Source of the DNA: Thalassotalea_B piscium_A
GTDB taxonomy: Bacteria > Pseudomonadota > Gammaproteobacteria > Enterobacterales > Alteromonadaceae
Length of the DNA: 64,000 bases
Assembly (NCBI GenBank): GCA_049347715.1
Contig: CP186339.1
Span: forward strand, 3,906,001-3,970,000
Reading direction: 5' to 3'
Shown here: positions 53,077 to 60,638 of the stretch, one piece after another
Numbering within the stretch: position 1 is the first letter of the stretch
How the letters are laid out: every line of letters starts with the position of its first letter
Notes under the pieces: model-generated
What the model was told of the DNA's origin: nothing
The model's database searches: none
What the model saw: only the letters and a program-made list of their open reading frames with translations
Position numbers and translations under genes: made by a program

Positions 53077-54780
53077 CTAAGACGTTTGCCATTGTTTTTT
53101 AATGTGTTCTGCCACACGGAAAGCATTAGCATAAATAGTAAAAGTATAAGGGACACTGCCACCTGTAGGCATAAACGAACCGTCAGTTACATAAAGGTTC
53201 TTTACTTCATGTGCGCGACAGTTTTTATCCAATACTGAGGTTTTTGGATCATTGCCAAAGCGACAACCACCAGCCATTAAATTGGTTGGGGGATAACTAC
53301 TTACTGAGGTACTAATATTTTTAGCTCCCATGTTTTCAAGTAATTTTTCACCTTTTTTCGCTAGATATTCACCTACTTGCAGATCATGTGCGTGAGCACC
53401 AATACGTACTTTAGCAACAGGGTCTCCCCATTGATCAGTCACTTCATCATCAAGGGTAACAAAGCAGTCGTCGGTAGGTAACCAATCATTAAATACTTCA
53501 AATCGTAGGGTTTTGTAACTGGTAAACTCTTTATGAAGCGCCTTTTGCAATGGTTCGCCCCACATTAAAGCGCCGTCACTATCTCTTTCGGTTCCTCGCG
53601 CTCTCGCTATTGGATTTTGGTAAAACAGAAAATCAATAGTACCGCCTTTAGCTTTTCCTTGATCATTAGCGCCATCAAAGTTTTTGTCATCAATTTGATA
53701 CCAATCTTGTAACGCGCGATTAATAAATGGCCCTACTTGTTTAAGTTCCGTTTGTTTATTTTTAGGAAGGTCGTTATAAATAAAGTCTCCTTGCCCTGTA
53801 CCACCGGCACTAAAAACTAAGTTTTTACCCACTTGCCCATTATTATTGGCTAGTCCATTGGGAAAATTTTTGCTCTTAGACGACAACAACAACCTCGACG
53901 TTTCTACCGCTTGGCATGCCACTACATAGATGTTAGCGCTTACTGACTGCTTTCGACCTCTGCTGTCATAATAATGCACTGCGGTAACCTTTGAATTTTC
54001 GTCACTGGCTATATGGTAAACTTTGGCATTAGCAATAATAGTTAAATTGCCAGTAGCCACCGCATGGTTTAACAAAGCCGCTCTACCACTACCTTTCGCA
54101 CCAGATGAACAACCATAACTTGAACAATAACCTGAATATTCGCAGCTATTACGCCCCATGGCTGGCCGAGATAATATTGCACGAGGTACCGGAATTGCGT
54201 GGTAACCAATCGCTTTTGAGCTTTGATCTATCCAACTTGAAACTGGGTGTTCTGCCACCGGTGGATAAGGAAAGTCACTTGAACGCGGTTCTTGATGGGG
54301 ATGTTCAACCACTCTACCTGATACCCCTACTTCTCGTTCAACTTGGGCATAATAGGGTTCTAAATCTTGATAACTAATTGGCCAATCTTCAACATTAGCG
54401 CCGGGTATTTCACCAAATTCGCTTTTTAACTTAAAATCAATGGGCTTTAAACGGTGAAAATAGCCACTCATAAAGTTTGAGGAACCACCGACAACGTTTC
54501 CATTCCAAAAACTCCAGCCTGATTCGCTAGTAGGTTCACCTTGCCAGAAGTTTTCTCCCTGTTCATTTTCGTACAGCTCTTCAATAACATGTTGTTCGTC
54601 ATTTAAATCTGGGTTGTACGAATCGCGCAGGCTTATGGCTAATTCATCTTTAAAAAATTCTTTTTCCGTTAACCAAGGGCCTTTTTCTAAAACCAGAACT
54701 TTAGCCCCAGCTTTTGCTAAGGTATACGCCACTGGAGAAGCACCCGCGCCACTGCCTACAATACAAATGTCGTATTTCAT
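53077..54780 (-). CDS. GMC-family FAD dehydrogenase, possible Fe-S type large subunit
   Basis: 567-residue glucose-methanol-choline oxidoreductase of the gluconate/fructose dehydrogenase kind. FAD motif VGSGAGASPVAYTLAKAG at residue 7, GGSSNFMSGYFHRL at about 98, and C-terminal GMC block SVPYTFTIYANAFR with YVTDGSFMP. A Cys cluster NSCEYSGYCSSYGCSSGAK (about 216-234) resembles the 3Fe-4S site of FAD sugar dehydrogenases. Its start overlaps the small-subunit gene by 4 bases. The usual cytochrome c subunit is not encoded nearby, so the electron acceptor is unclear. Confidence 0.88.
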   Translation of the reverse strand: MKYDICIVGSGAGASPVAYTLAKAGAKVLVLEKGPWLTEKEFFKDELAISLRDSYNPDLNDEQHVIEELYENEQGENFWQGEPTSESGWSFWNGNVVGGSSNFMSGYFHRLKPIDFKLKSEFGEIPGANVEDWPISYQDLEPYYAQVEREVGVSGRVVEHPHQEPRSSDFPYPPVAEHPVSSWIDQSSKAIGYHAIPVPRAILSRPAMGRNSCEYSGYCSSYGCSSGAKGSGRAALLNHAVATGNLTIIANAKVYHIASDENSKVTAVHYYDSRGRKQSVSANIYVVACQAVETSRLLLSSKSKNFPNGLANNNGQVGKNLVFSAGGTGQGDFIYNDLPKNKQTELKQVGPFINRALQDWYQIDDKNFDGANDQGKAKGGTIDFLFYQNPIARARGTERDSDGALMWGEPLQKALHKEFTSYKTLRFEVFNDWLPTDDCFVTLDDEVTDQWGDPVAKVRIGAHAHDLQVGEYLAKKGEKLLENMGAKNISTSVSSYPPTNLMAGGCRFGNDPKTSVLDKNCRAHEVKNLYVTDGSFMPTGGSVPYTFTIYANAFRVAEHIKKQWQTS

Positions 54781-55469
54781 GCTTTTGTTTTTCCTTGCTC
54801 TCGTTTTGCGCTAACCGATAAATGACGAGTAGGGATAATATGATTACTTATTTTTGCAGATAATTGGCTACGCTTAGGTAGTTCAAAATACCTTTCTCCT
54901 GCTACAGGTAATGGAAAACCAGCTTGATGCTCCAGCCATTTCCAGCCGATACCGTTAGGGTTACCACCATAGGAAGGTGCTGACAACATGGCTTCGTACA
55001 AATTACTGATCAACATAGAAATCCAATTATCACCCGCCTCTGAATGGCTAATATCACGTAACATGGTTTCTTTATCGGATTTATCCAATAACACAAATGC
55101 TTGTTGGGTTTGTTTAACGGCATAACCATTTAACCAGCCAACACCTTTATAGATAAATTCAATTTCATCTTGAGCAGTGGGTTGTTGATGCACTAATTGA
55201 TAAAGGTAGTAAGTTGCTTGAATGTCCTTAGCACTAACGCCTACGTCTGATACCGGCAATAAGTGGTTTAATACTGCATCTAAGGTTAGCCAAGGGTCAG
55301 TTTTTAGTTTCGAATCAAAACTTGTTTGCGCAGCTAAGGCCAATTGATTAAAGGGGATGATAGCTAATGCACTTGTACCGGCAGCAGCCTTGAGTAATTT
55401 ACGGCGAGACAGCTTATCGCTCAACCATTTTGGCGTTTTATAACTCGAATCAAAAAAGGTCTCTTTCAT
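54777..55469 (-). CDS. gluconate 2-dehydrogenase subunit 3-like protein (TAT exported)
   Basis: 230 residues with a twin-arginine signal (LSRRKLLKAAAGTSALAIIP, residues about 20-40), so the folded protein is expected to reach the periplasm and carry the FAD subunit with it. The mature part has the subunit 3 features (WLTLDAVLNHLLPVSDVGV; GWLNGYAVKQTQQAFVLLD; NPNGIGWKWLEHQAGFPLP). It overlaps the dehydrogenase gene by 4 bases and the thioredoxin-like gene by one, so all three are made together. Confidence 0.87.
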   Translation of the reverse strand: MKETFFDSSYKTPKWLSDKLSRRKLLKAAAGTSALAIIPFNQLALAAQTSFDSKLKTDPWLTLDAVLNHLLPVSDVGVSAKDIQATYYLYQLVHQQPTAQDEIEFIYKGVGWLNGYAVKQTQQAFVLLDKSDKETMLRDISHSEAGDNWISMLISNLYEAMLSAPSYGGNPNGIGWKWLEHQAGFPLPVAGERYFELPKRSQLSAKISNHIIPTRHLSVSAKREQGKTKA

Positions 55470-55996
55470 TATTCTGTCTTCATGTTAAGTAAGTTTTGAG
55501 CATTTTTGTCATATTGCCACTGGTCAAGAAATGTAAGCCACGCATTTTTTGAATAATAGTCACCTTCTAACAATTCAGCCGTATCTTTAGATAACATCAT
55601 TTTGCCGCTATTAGTTGAAACATACATATGAGGATAGCCTAAAACGGGAGGAAGTGACTTCATAAAGGCTTCATTTTCATTTACATCACTTACGCTTACT
55701 TTTAATAACACATATTTATTATGTAGTGCTTGATAAACATCTGGGTTTTTCGCTAAAAACGCATCCATTTTATGGCACCAACTACACCAATTGCCACCAA
55801 TTTCAATTAAGACATTACGCTGAGTTTTTTGTGCTAAAGCAATAGCAGCTACGGCGTCTTTAAAAGGGTCTCGCTCATCATCATAAATTTTACTATATAA
55901 AGGCAATTCGCTTGCTATATTATCCATCGCAAAACTCTGAGGGGTTAGTAGAATGAGCAAACTCATCAATAATGGTATGTAGTATGTGGTTTTCAT
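55469..55996 (-). CDS. exported thioredoxin-like protein with CxxC
   Basis: 175 residues with a signal peptide (to about SFAMD, residue 24). The thioredoxin-like domain has the active site GGNWCSWCHKMD (about residues 67-78), a WCxWC variant like that of the DUF255/SoxW-type proteins, and a cis-Pro-type LGYPHMYVS (about 130). It may reduce or oxidise Cys residues during assembly of the partner dehydrogenase in the periplasm. It is first in the three-gene unit. Divergent from rph. Confidence 0.85.
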   Translation of the reverse strand: MKTTYYIPLLMSLLILLTPQSFAMDNIASELPLYSKIYDDERDPFKDAVAAIALAQKTQRNVLIEIGGNWCSWCHKMDAFLAKNPDVYQALHNKYVLLKVSVSDVNENEAFMKSLPPVLGYPHMYVSTNSGKMMLSKDTAELLEGDYYSKNAWLTFLDQWQYDKNAQNLLNMKTE

Positions 55997-56075
55997 TAGT
56001 CGTCTCTATCTATCGCATTACTTAATATGACCTTGGCTTTCTCTACTATATTTCAAAATAGTTTTCTCGTCATTA

Positions 56076-56104
56076 TGTCAAAATGTAACTCAACCTATTA
56101 TAAT
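56076..56104 (+). promoter_or_regulatory. sigma-70 promoter of rph-pyrE
   Basis: TGTCAA (56076-56081), a 17-base spacer and a perfect TATAAT (56099-56104). The inferred transcription start at about 56111 excludes the upstream in-frame start at 56027 and supports the ATG at 56138. Confidence 0.78.
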
Positions 56105-56137
56105 GCGCAGCAATTCATCAATTTAAGGGATCTCACT

Positions 56138-56851
56138 ATGCGTCCAAGTGGCAGAACATTAGGTCAAATTCGTCCAGTTACCATCACTCGTCAGTTTACT
56201 GCTCATGCAGAAGGCTCTGTTTTAATTGAATTTGGCGATACTAAAGTTATTTGTACCGCGACTGTTGAAGAAGGTGTACCTCGCTTTTTAAAAGGACAAG
56301 GTAAAGGTTGGATAACAGCTGAATATGGTATGTTACCTCGTTCTACTCACACTCGTATGCGAAGAGAAGCCGCAAATGGTAAACAAAGCGGTCGTACCCT
56401 TGAAATATCACGTTTAATTGCCCGCTCTTTACGTGCAGCCATTGATTTAGTCGCCTTAGGCGAAAATACCATTACTGTTGATTGTGACGTTATTCAAGCA
56501 GACGGTGGCACACGTACAGCTTCAATTACCGGCGCTTGTGTTGCATTAGTTGATGCGCTTAATTACATGCGTGCAAATGACATTATTAAAACGAATCCCT
56601 TGAAACACATGATTGCCGCTGTATCAGTAGGTATCTATAAAGGTGAAGCAATTGCTGATTTAGAATACTTGGAAGATTCAGCCGCCGAAACTGATATGAA
56701 TGTTGTCATGACTGAAACAGGCAAATTAATTGAAGTACAAGGTACTGCAGAAGAAGAACCTTTCAGTTTTGACGAGATGCAAAACATGATGACCTTAGCC
56801 AAAAATGGTATAAATGAATTATTTGATGCCCAAAAAGCTGCGTTAAGTTAG
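56138..56851 (+). CDS. rph: ribonuclease PH
   Basis: Phosphate-dependent 3'-5' exoribonuclease that trims tRNA 3' ends. The start is MRPSGRTLGQIRPVTITRQF (56138), preceded by AAGGGA. The frame is open further upstream but that part lies before the promoter. The 237 residues carry the family blocks GSVLIEFGDTKVICTATVEE, GWITAEYGMLPRSTHTRMRRE, SGRTLEISRLIARSLRA and DCDVIQADGGTRTASITG. Length is normal. Leads the rph-pyrE operon, with pyrE starting 9 bases later. Confidence 0.97.
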   Translation: MRPSGRTLGQIRPVTITRQFTAHAEGSVLIEFGDTKVICTATVEEGVPRFLKGQGKGWITAEYGMLPRSTHTRMRREAANGKQSGRTLEISRLIARSLRAAIDLVALGENTITVDCDVIQADGGTRTASITGACVALVDALNYMRANDIIKTNPLKHMIAAVSVGIYKGEAIADLEYLEDSAAETDMNVVMTETGKLIEVQGTAEEEPFSFDEMQNMMTLAKNGINELFDAQKAALS

Positions 56852-56860
56852 GAAAATACA

Positions 56861-57502
56861 ATGAAAGCCTATCAACAAGAATTTATTGAATTTGCTTTAG
56901 CAAAACAAGTCTTAAAATTTGGGGAATTCACCTTAAAGTCAGGTAGAACAAGCCCTTATTTTTTCAATGCGGGTTTATTTAATACCGGGGGTGACTTAGC
57001 CCGTTTAGGTCGTTTTTATGCTGCAGCTCTCGCAGATTCAGGTATTGAATTTGATTTGCTTTTTGGTCCCGCTTACAAAGGAATACCTATTGCCACCACA
57101 ACAGCAGTGGCGCTTGCAGATCATCATAATATTGACATTCCTTATTGCTTTAACCGTAAAGAAGCAAAAACCCATGGTGAAGGTGGCAGCTTAGTTGGCT
57201 CACCTTTAGCAGGGAAAGTAATGTTAGTTGACGATGTCATCACGGCAGGTACTGCTATTCGCGAATCAATGGAAATTATCCAAGCCCATAAAGCACAATT
57301 GAGTGGCGTGTTAATTGCGTTAGATCGTCAGGAAAAAGGCAAAGGTGAACTTTCTGCAATTCAAGAAGTAGAGCGTGATTTTAATACTCAAGTGATTTCG
57401 ATTGTCACATTAACTGATTTGATTAGTTATTTAGAAACACAGCCTGATATGACAGAAAGCTTAGCCAGCATTAAACAATATAGAGCAGATTACGGTATTT
57501 AG
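56861..57502 (+). CDS. pyrE: orotate phosphoribosyltransferase
   Basis: PyrE converts orotate and PRPP to OMP in pyrimidine synthesis. The 213 residues show FTLKSGRTSPYFFNAGLF, LFGPAYKGIPIATTTAVAL, the Lys-rich loop FNRKEAKTHGEGG and the PRPP motif VMLVDDVITAGTAIRE. Length and sequence match E. coli PyrE. AGGAAA lies 7 bases before the ATG. Unlike the E. coli rph-pyrE spacer, which holds an attenuator, the spacer here is only 9 bases, so attenuation at that point is ruled out. Confidence 0.97.
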   Translation: MKAYQQEFIEFALAKQVLKFGEFTLKSGRTSPYFFNAGLFNTGGDLARLGRFYAAALADSGIEFDLLFGPAYKGIPIATTTAVALADHHNIDIPYCFNRKEAKTHGEGGSLVGSPLAGKVMLVDDVITAGTAIRESMEIIQAHKAQLSGVLIALDRQEKGKGELSAIQEVERDFNTQVISIVTLTDLISYLETQPDMTESLASIKQYRADYGI

Positions 57503-57537
57503 TTGTTTGCTTATTTGCTAGTTATGCATCATATATG

Positions 57538-57558
57538 AGGAGCTACGGCTCCTTTTTT
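57538..57558 (+). terminator. rph-pyrE intrinsic terminator
   Basis: AGGAGC-TACG-GCTCCT followed by TTTTT, 36 bases after the pyrE stop: a short, GC-rich stem with a UACG loop and T-tail. Confidence 0.9.
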
Positions 57559-57584
57559 ATGCACTAAAAAAGTGAATTTATCAG

Positions 57585-58535
57585 TTAAGCCGTTAATTCG
57601 AAATTTGAGATGGGCGCTTTTTCATAAGCATGATTGATATTGGCGTAGAGATGTTCTATTCGTTGTGCTCTTTCATAAGTCTCGTTTGTAATACTAGGAG
57701 ACACTTGCTCTTGCGCTTTTAAAGTTTGATTGACAAAAGTATCAAAGTCTTGCGGTTGTTGGCTCCCATTATCTTCTGCGTCACTTGAAAATGTCTCACT
57801 AGTAGTGAAAGCACTTTTAATTTCTTCTGCTTTTTCAGGGTTATCTAAATGCAATGCCGCTAATTCTGACTGAGCTTGTGCAATTTTTTGGGCGGCAGCA
57901 TTAGCCACTTTGGTGTCTTGAACTGAAGGGTTTGCAGGTGCAAGTGCAGCAGAATAGACTTTCTGCATTTTAGCAATTGTCGCTCTCGGATTGCCATCTA
58001 CTGTAGATAAATCAACAGACACTTCACCTTCTACGGCATATTTTTTACCATCAGGACCTACTTCAAATGAAAAGGAGGGTGAGCCAGTTGTAGCGCCACC
58101 TGAGGCCGAATGCGCTTGTTCGTGTGCACGAACTTCTAGATCTCTACTTTTTAATTCAGCAACGCGTTGCTGGTCATCAAAATCGAGTTCGCCATCAAGA
58201 CGTTGCTCATCCTCGTTTGGATCAGTATTTTCTTCCCTTTGCTGCTCTGAGCTTTCTGGGTTTTGCTGAGAATCTTGATCTTCATTAATGGTTTGGTGAG
58301 CTTGTTCTGACTGCTCTTGTATTTGTGCAAAATCTATTTCTGCATTTTGTTGCCCTGGAGTACGCGCTCTGTCTTTATCTGAGGCAACACCTTTTTCACC
58401 GGCTGAATGACTTGCTGCAGCAGGTTGAGCAATGACTTCACGTTGATTATTTTCACGGCGCAAGGCATCAGTCTGTGGATTAACCACAGTAGCTAATGGC
58501 AGTGTGACATTATGCGACGTAGATGAAATATTCAT
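57585..58535 (-). CDS. putative HEXXH metalloprotease-like protein (SprA/CJM1_0395 type)
   Basis: 316-residue protein. The first 125 residues are low-complexity, rich in Gln, Glu, Asp and Asn. The conserved part begins at LKSRDLEVRAHEQAHSASGG with an HExxH zinc motif (HEQAH) and continues FSFEVGPDGKKYAVEGEVSVDLSTVDGNPRATIAKMQKVYSAALAPANPS, which I recognise from the SprA-related family annotated as a putative metalloprotease. No signal peptide is seen. The neighbouring 96-residue gene, 9 bases upstream, is probably cotranscribed. Proteolysis has not been shown for such proteins as far as I know. Confidence 0.78.
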   Translation of the reverse strand: MNISSTSHNVTLPLATVVNPQTDALRRENNQREVIAQPAAASHSAGEKGVASDKDRARTPGQQNAEIDFAQIQEQSEQAHQTINEDQDSQQNPESSEQQREENTDPNEDEQRLDGELDFDDQQRVAELKSRDLEVRAHEQAHSASGGATTGSPSFSFEVGPDGKKYAVEGEVSVDLSTVDGNPRATIAKMQKVYSAALAPANPSVQDTKVANAAAQKIAQAQSELAALHLDNPEKAEEIKSAFTTSETFSSDAEDNGSQQPQDFDTFVNQTLKAQEQVSPSITNETYERAQRIEHLYANINHAYEKAPISNFELTA

Positions 58536-58544
58536 AATAAGCGG

Positions 58545-58835
58545 TTAAGCAGTTACATCTAATAATGTACCTAGCGTTTCGTCAGCTGTTTGTACAATAT
58601 TTGCTGAAGCTTTTGCCTGAAATTCAGCAACTTTAAGTTCAACAATATTTTGATTAAGATCAGGAATATCATTGGCTTTAGTACTAGCCGTTGAGCTAAC
58701 TGGCGTATTTTCTGTAGTAACAGCTTGCTCATTAAAATTAGCTGCTTGCGCTATATTTGAAGCGGCTTGATTCGCTTGTTCTTGTGCATTCTGAAAACCT
58801 TGCACGCCTGAGTTAAAAGCGGATTGAATTTCCAT
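58545..58835 (-). CDS. small protein with flagellar rod/hook-like C-terminus
   Basis: 96 residues, Ala/Gln/Asn-rich, starting MEIQSAFNSGVQGFQNAQEQ. The last 35 residues (NIVELKVAEFQAKASANIVQ, then TADETLGTLLDV) resemble the C-terminal helix of flagellar rod and hook proteins, where the pattern ends in ADEMLGTLL. It is far too short to be a rod or hook protein, and no flagellar genes are near. It starts 9 bases before the HEXXH protein gene. I give it no function; a helical oligomer is a fair guess. Confidence 0.6.
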   Translation of the reverse strand: MEIQSAFNSGVQGFQNAQEQANQAASNIAQAANFNEQAVTTENTPVSSTASTKANDIPDLNQNIVELKVAEFQAKASANIVQTADETLGTLLDVTA

Positions 58836-58956
58836 GGGACTCTCCTCAATATCAAAGTGAACGTTAATTAAACGTCACATTACAACAGATATTTCACTAG
58901 TAATTACTTGACTAATTATTGACCAAAAAAGATAGAAAGTAAAGTAACACTTATCA

Positions 58957-59766
58957 TCAAACACCAGTAAAGTGGGATTGTAACCACGTTTTTAAGGTGC
59001 TAAGAAAGCTATCAGGATCAGAAATAAAAGGCGCATGTGACGACTTAGCAAATATAACCTCTTGACTATTCGGCGCTAATTCAGAAATTAATGGGATCAC
59101 TTTTTTGGGAACTAGGTTATCAAGCCCACCATAAAGGCGTAAAAACGGCACTGTAATATTTTTTAATTTTTCGCGTAAATCTACTTTTTCCAGTAATAAT
59201 AATGCATCTGATAGTGTTTTTTCTGATGGCATTTCATATTGCAGCACTAACTGGCGAATGTGTTTTATATCATCCCGTACTGTTTCACTGCCCATTGCTT
59301 GAATTTTTAAAAAATTATCCACTGTTTTTTTCGTGTTTTTGGTTAATTGGCGATGAAACAATGCTAATACTTCAGGCTCTATACCCGGCCATGTATCTTC
59401 AGCAACAAAACATGGAGAGCTTGATACCGTGATTAAACCGAGCGCAGCTTCAGGAAAGCGCAAGGCAATGTCTGTAGCAATTAAACCACCTAAAGACCAA
59501 CCTAAATAGATAGCCGGCTGATTAACTGATTTTACAATGAGGTTAGACACTTCAGCTAAGGAGTAGGGTTCTACACTATGTTCAAGATTATCACCAAAGC
59601 CAGGTAGGCTAATACTAATCACTTTAACAGTTGATTTTAGTGATTCCGCAAGTGGCAACCATACAGCGGAATTAAGCCCCCAACCATGAATGAGAACAAT
59701 GGGAAGACCTTCTCCCTTACTGGTAATATTTAATAATTCTGCCATGCTTAGCGATACAATATTCAA
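58957..59766 (-). CDS. bioH: pimeloyl-ACP methyl ester esterase BioH
   Basis: Alpha/beta hydrolase of 269 residues that frees pimeloyl-ACP from its methyl ester in biotin synthesis. Oxyanion-hole motif VLIHGWGLNSAVW (about residue 24), nucleophile elbow YLGWSLGGLIA (Ser at about 95), acidic residue in LYGGLDNLVP and His in SSHAPFISDP (about 250). It is divergent from comF with only about 31 bases between them. The bioH-comF-nfuA neighbourhood is shared with E. coli. Confidence 0.93.
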   Translation of the reverse strand: MNIVSLSMAELLNITSKGEGLPIVLIHGWGLNSAVWLPLAESLKSTVKVISISLPGFGDNLEHSVEPYSLAEVSNLIVKSVNQPAIYLGWSLGGLIATDIALRFPEAALGLITVSSSPCFVAEDTWPGIEPEVLALFHRQLTKNTKKTVDNFLKIQAMGSETVRDDIKHIRQLVLQYEMPSEKTLSDALLLLEKVDLREKLKNITVPFLRLYGGLDNLVPKKVIPLISELAPNSQEVIFAKSSHAPFISDPDSFLSTLKTWLQSHFTGV

Positions 59767-59797
59767 AGATGAGTAGTTTACCCAAAGGCATATAAAA

Positions 59798-60604
59798 ATG
59801 GAATTTTTCGCCTCATTTATTAAGCAAACGATTGGTAATAAGTCATATCAAAAAAATGCTGTGTTTTATTACCACCAAGCGTTAAACCACCTAGCTCAAT
59901 TCAAACACCGTTTTATTAAAAGTATCGCTCGCTGCGATCTTTGCAATACCCTAAGTGATGGCAAGTTGCTCTGCACAACCTGCTTACACGACACACCACA
60001 CTTTATCTTACCCAAAGGAACTCGACATTTGTTACTGTGGCCCGCAATTGATAAGGTATTTAACAATAGAAAATTTGACCAACTTCTCTGTTATGCCCCT
60101 TATTTATGGCCATATGATACTTGGTTAAAGCAGCTGAAATACCAAGGACGATTCGAACTTGCCCCCCTATTCGCTGAACTATTAACCTTGTGCTGGTATC
60201 AACACCTTAAGCAAGTGCAAACTGATGACTACTGCGACGATATTTGTGTTACCTGTGTACCTATTCATATGAATAAATGGCTAAAAAGAGGGTTTAATCA
60301 AGCACACCTAATTGCCAAACGTTTCGCTCAAATGAATCATTTAACCTATCAAGCCAACATGCTTTCAAGAGTCACCGAAGGAAATAGTCAAGTAGGTCAG
60401 TCTGGCGCCCAACGACGAAAAAATTTAAGTAATGCATTTGCCGTTAACCCCCAATATATACCCACCTATAAACATGTTGTTTTGATTGATGATGTGATCA
60501 CCACAGGCACTACTGCTAATGTAATTAGTCGAATATTGAAAAAGAAGGGGGTTGAAAAAGTAACAATTTTGACCGTAGCGATCTCATTACCTAAAGATAA
60601 ATGA
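59798..60604 (+). CDS. comF: ComF/GntX-like phosphoribosyltransferase-fold protein
   Basis: 268 residues. A zinc-finger CDLCNTLSDGKLLCTTC at about 47-63 is followed by a phosphoribosyltransferase domain with the motif VVLIDDVITTGTTAN (about 225) and CVPIHMNKWLKRGFNQAHL. ComF is needed for DNA uptake in competent bacteria, while GntX in E. coli has been tied to use of DNA as a nutrient. Next to bioH and near nfuA, as in many gammaproteobacteria. Enzymatic activity is not established. Confidence 0.9.
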   Translation: MEFFASFIKQTIGNKSYQKNAVFYYHQALNHLAQFKHRFIKSIARCDLCNTLSDGKLLCTTCLHDTPHFILPKGTRHLLLWPAIDKVFNNRKFDQLLCYAPYLWPYDTWLKQLKYQGRFELAPLFAELLTLCWYQHLKQVQTDDYCDDICVTCVPIHMNKWLKRGFNQAHLIAKRFAQMNHLTYQANMLSRVTEGNSQVGQSGAQRRKNLSNAFAVNPQYIPTYKHVVLIDDVITTGTTANVISRILKKKGVEKVTILTVAISLPKDK

Positions 60605-60626
60605 GGAAGGGGCGCTAACCCCTTCC
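60605..60626. terminator. bidirectional terminator-like hairpin between comF and the M14 peptidase
   Basis: GGAAGGGG-CGCTAA-CCCCTTCC, a perfect 8-bp GC-rich stem directly after the comF stop and 13 bases from the converging peptidase stop. Only AT-rich sequence follows, with no pure T-run, but the position between converging genes suits a shared terminator. Confidence 0.65.
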
Positions 60627-60638
60627 ATAGTTATTTAA

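Noticed and set aside
56027..56137. N-terminal extension of rph by 37 codons
   Set aside because: The promoter at 56076-56104 lies inside it, and the usual start MRPSGRT has a good ribosome site.
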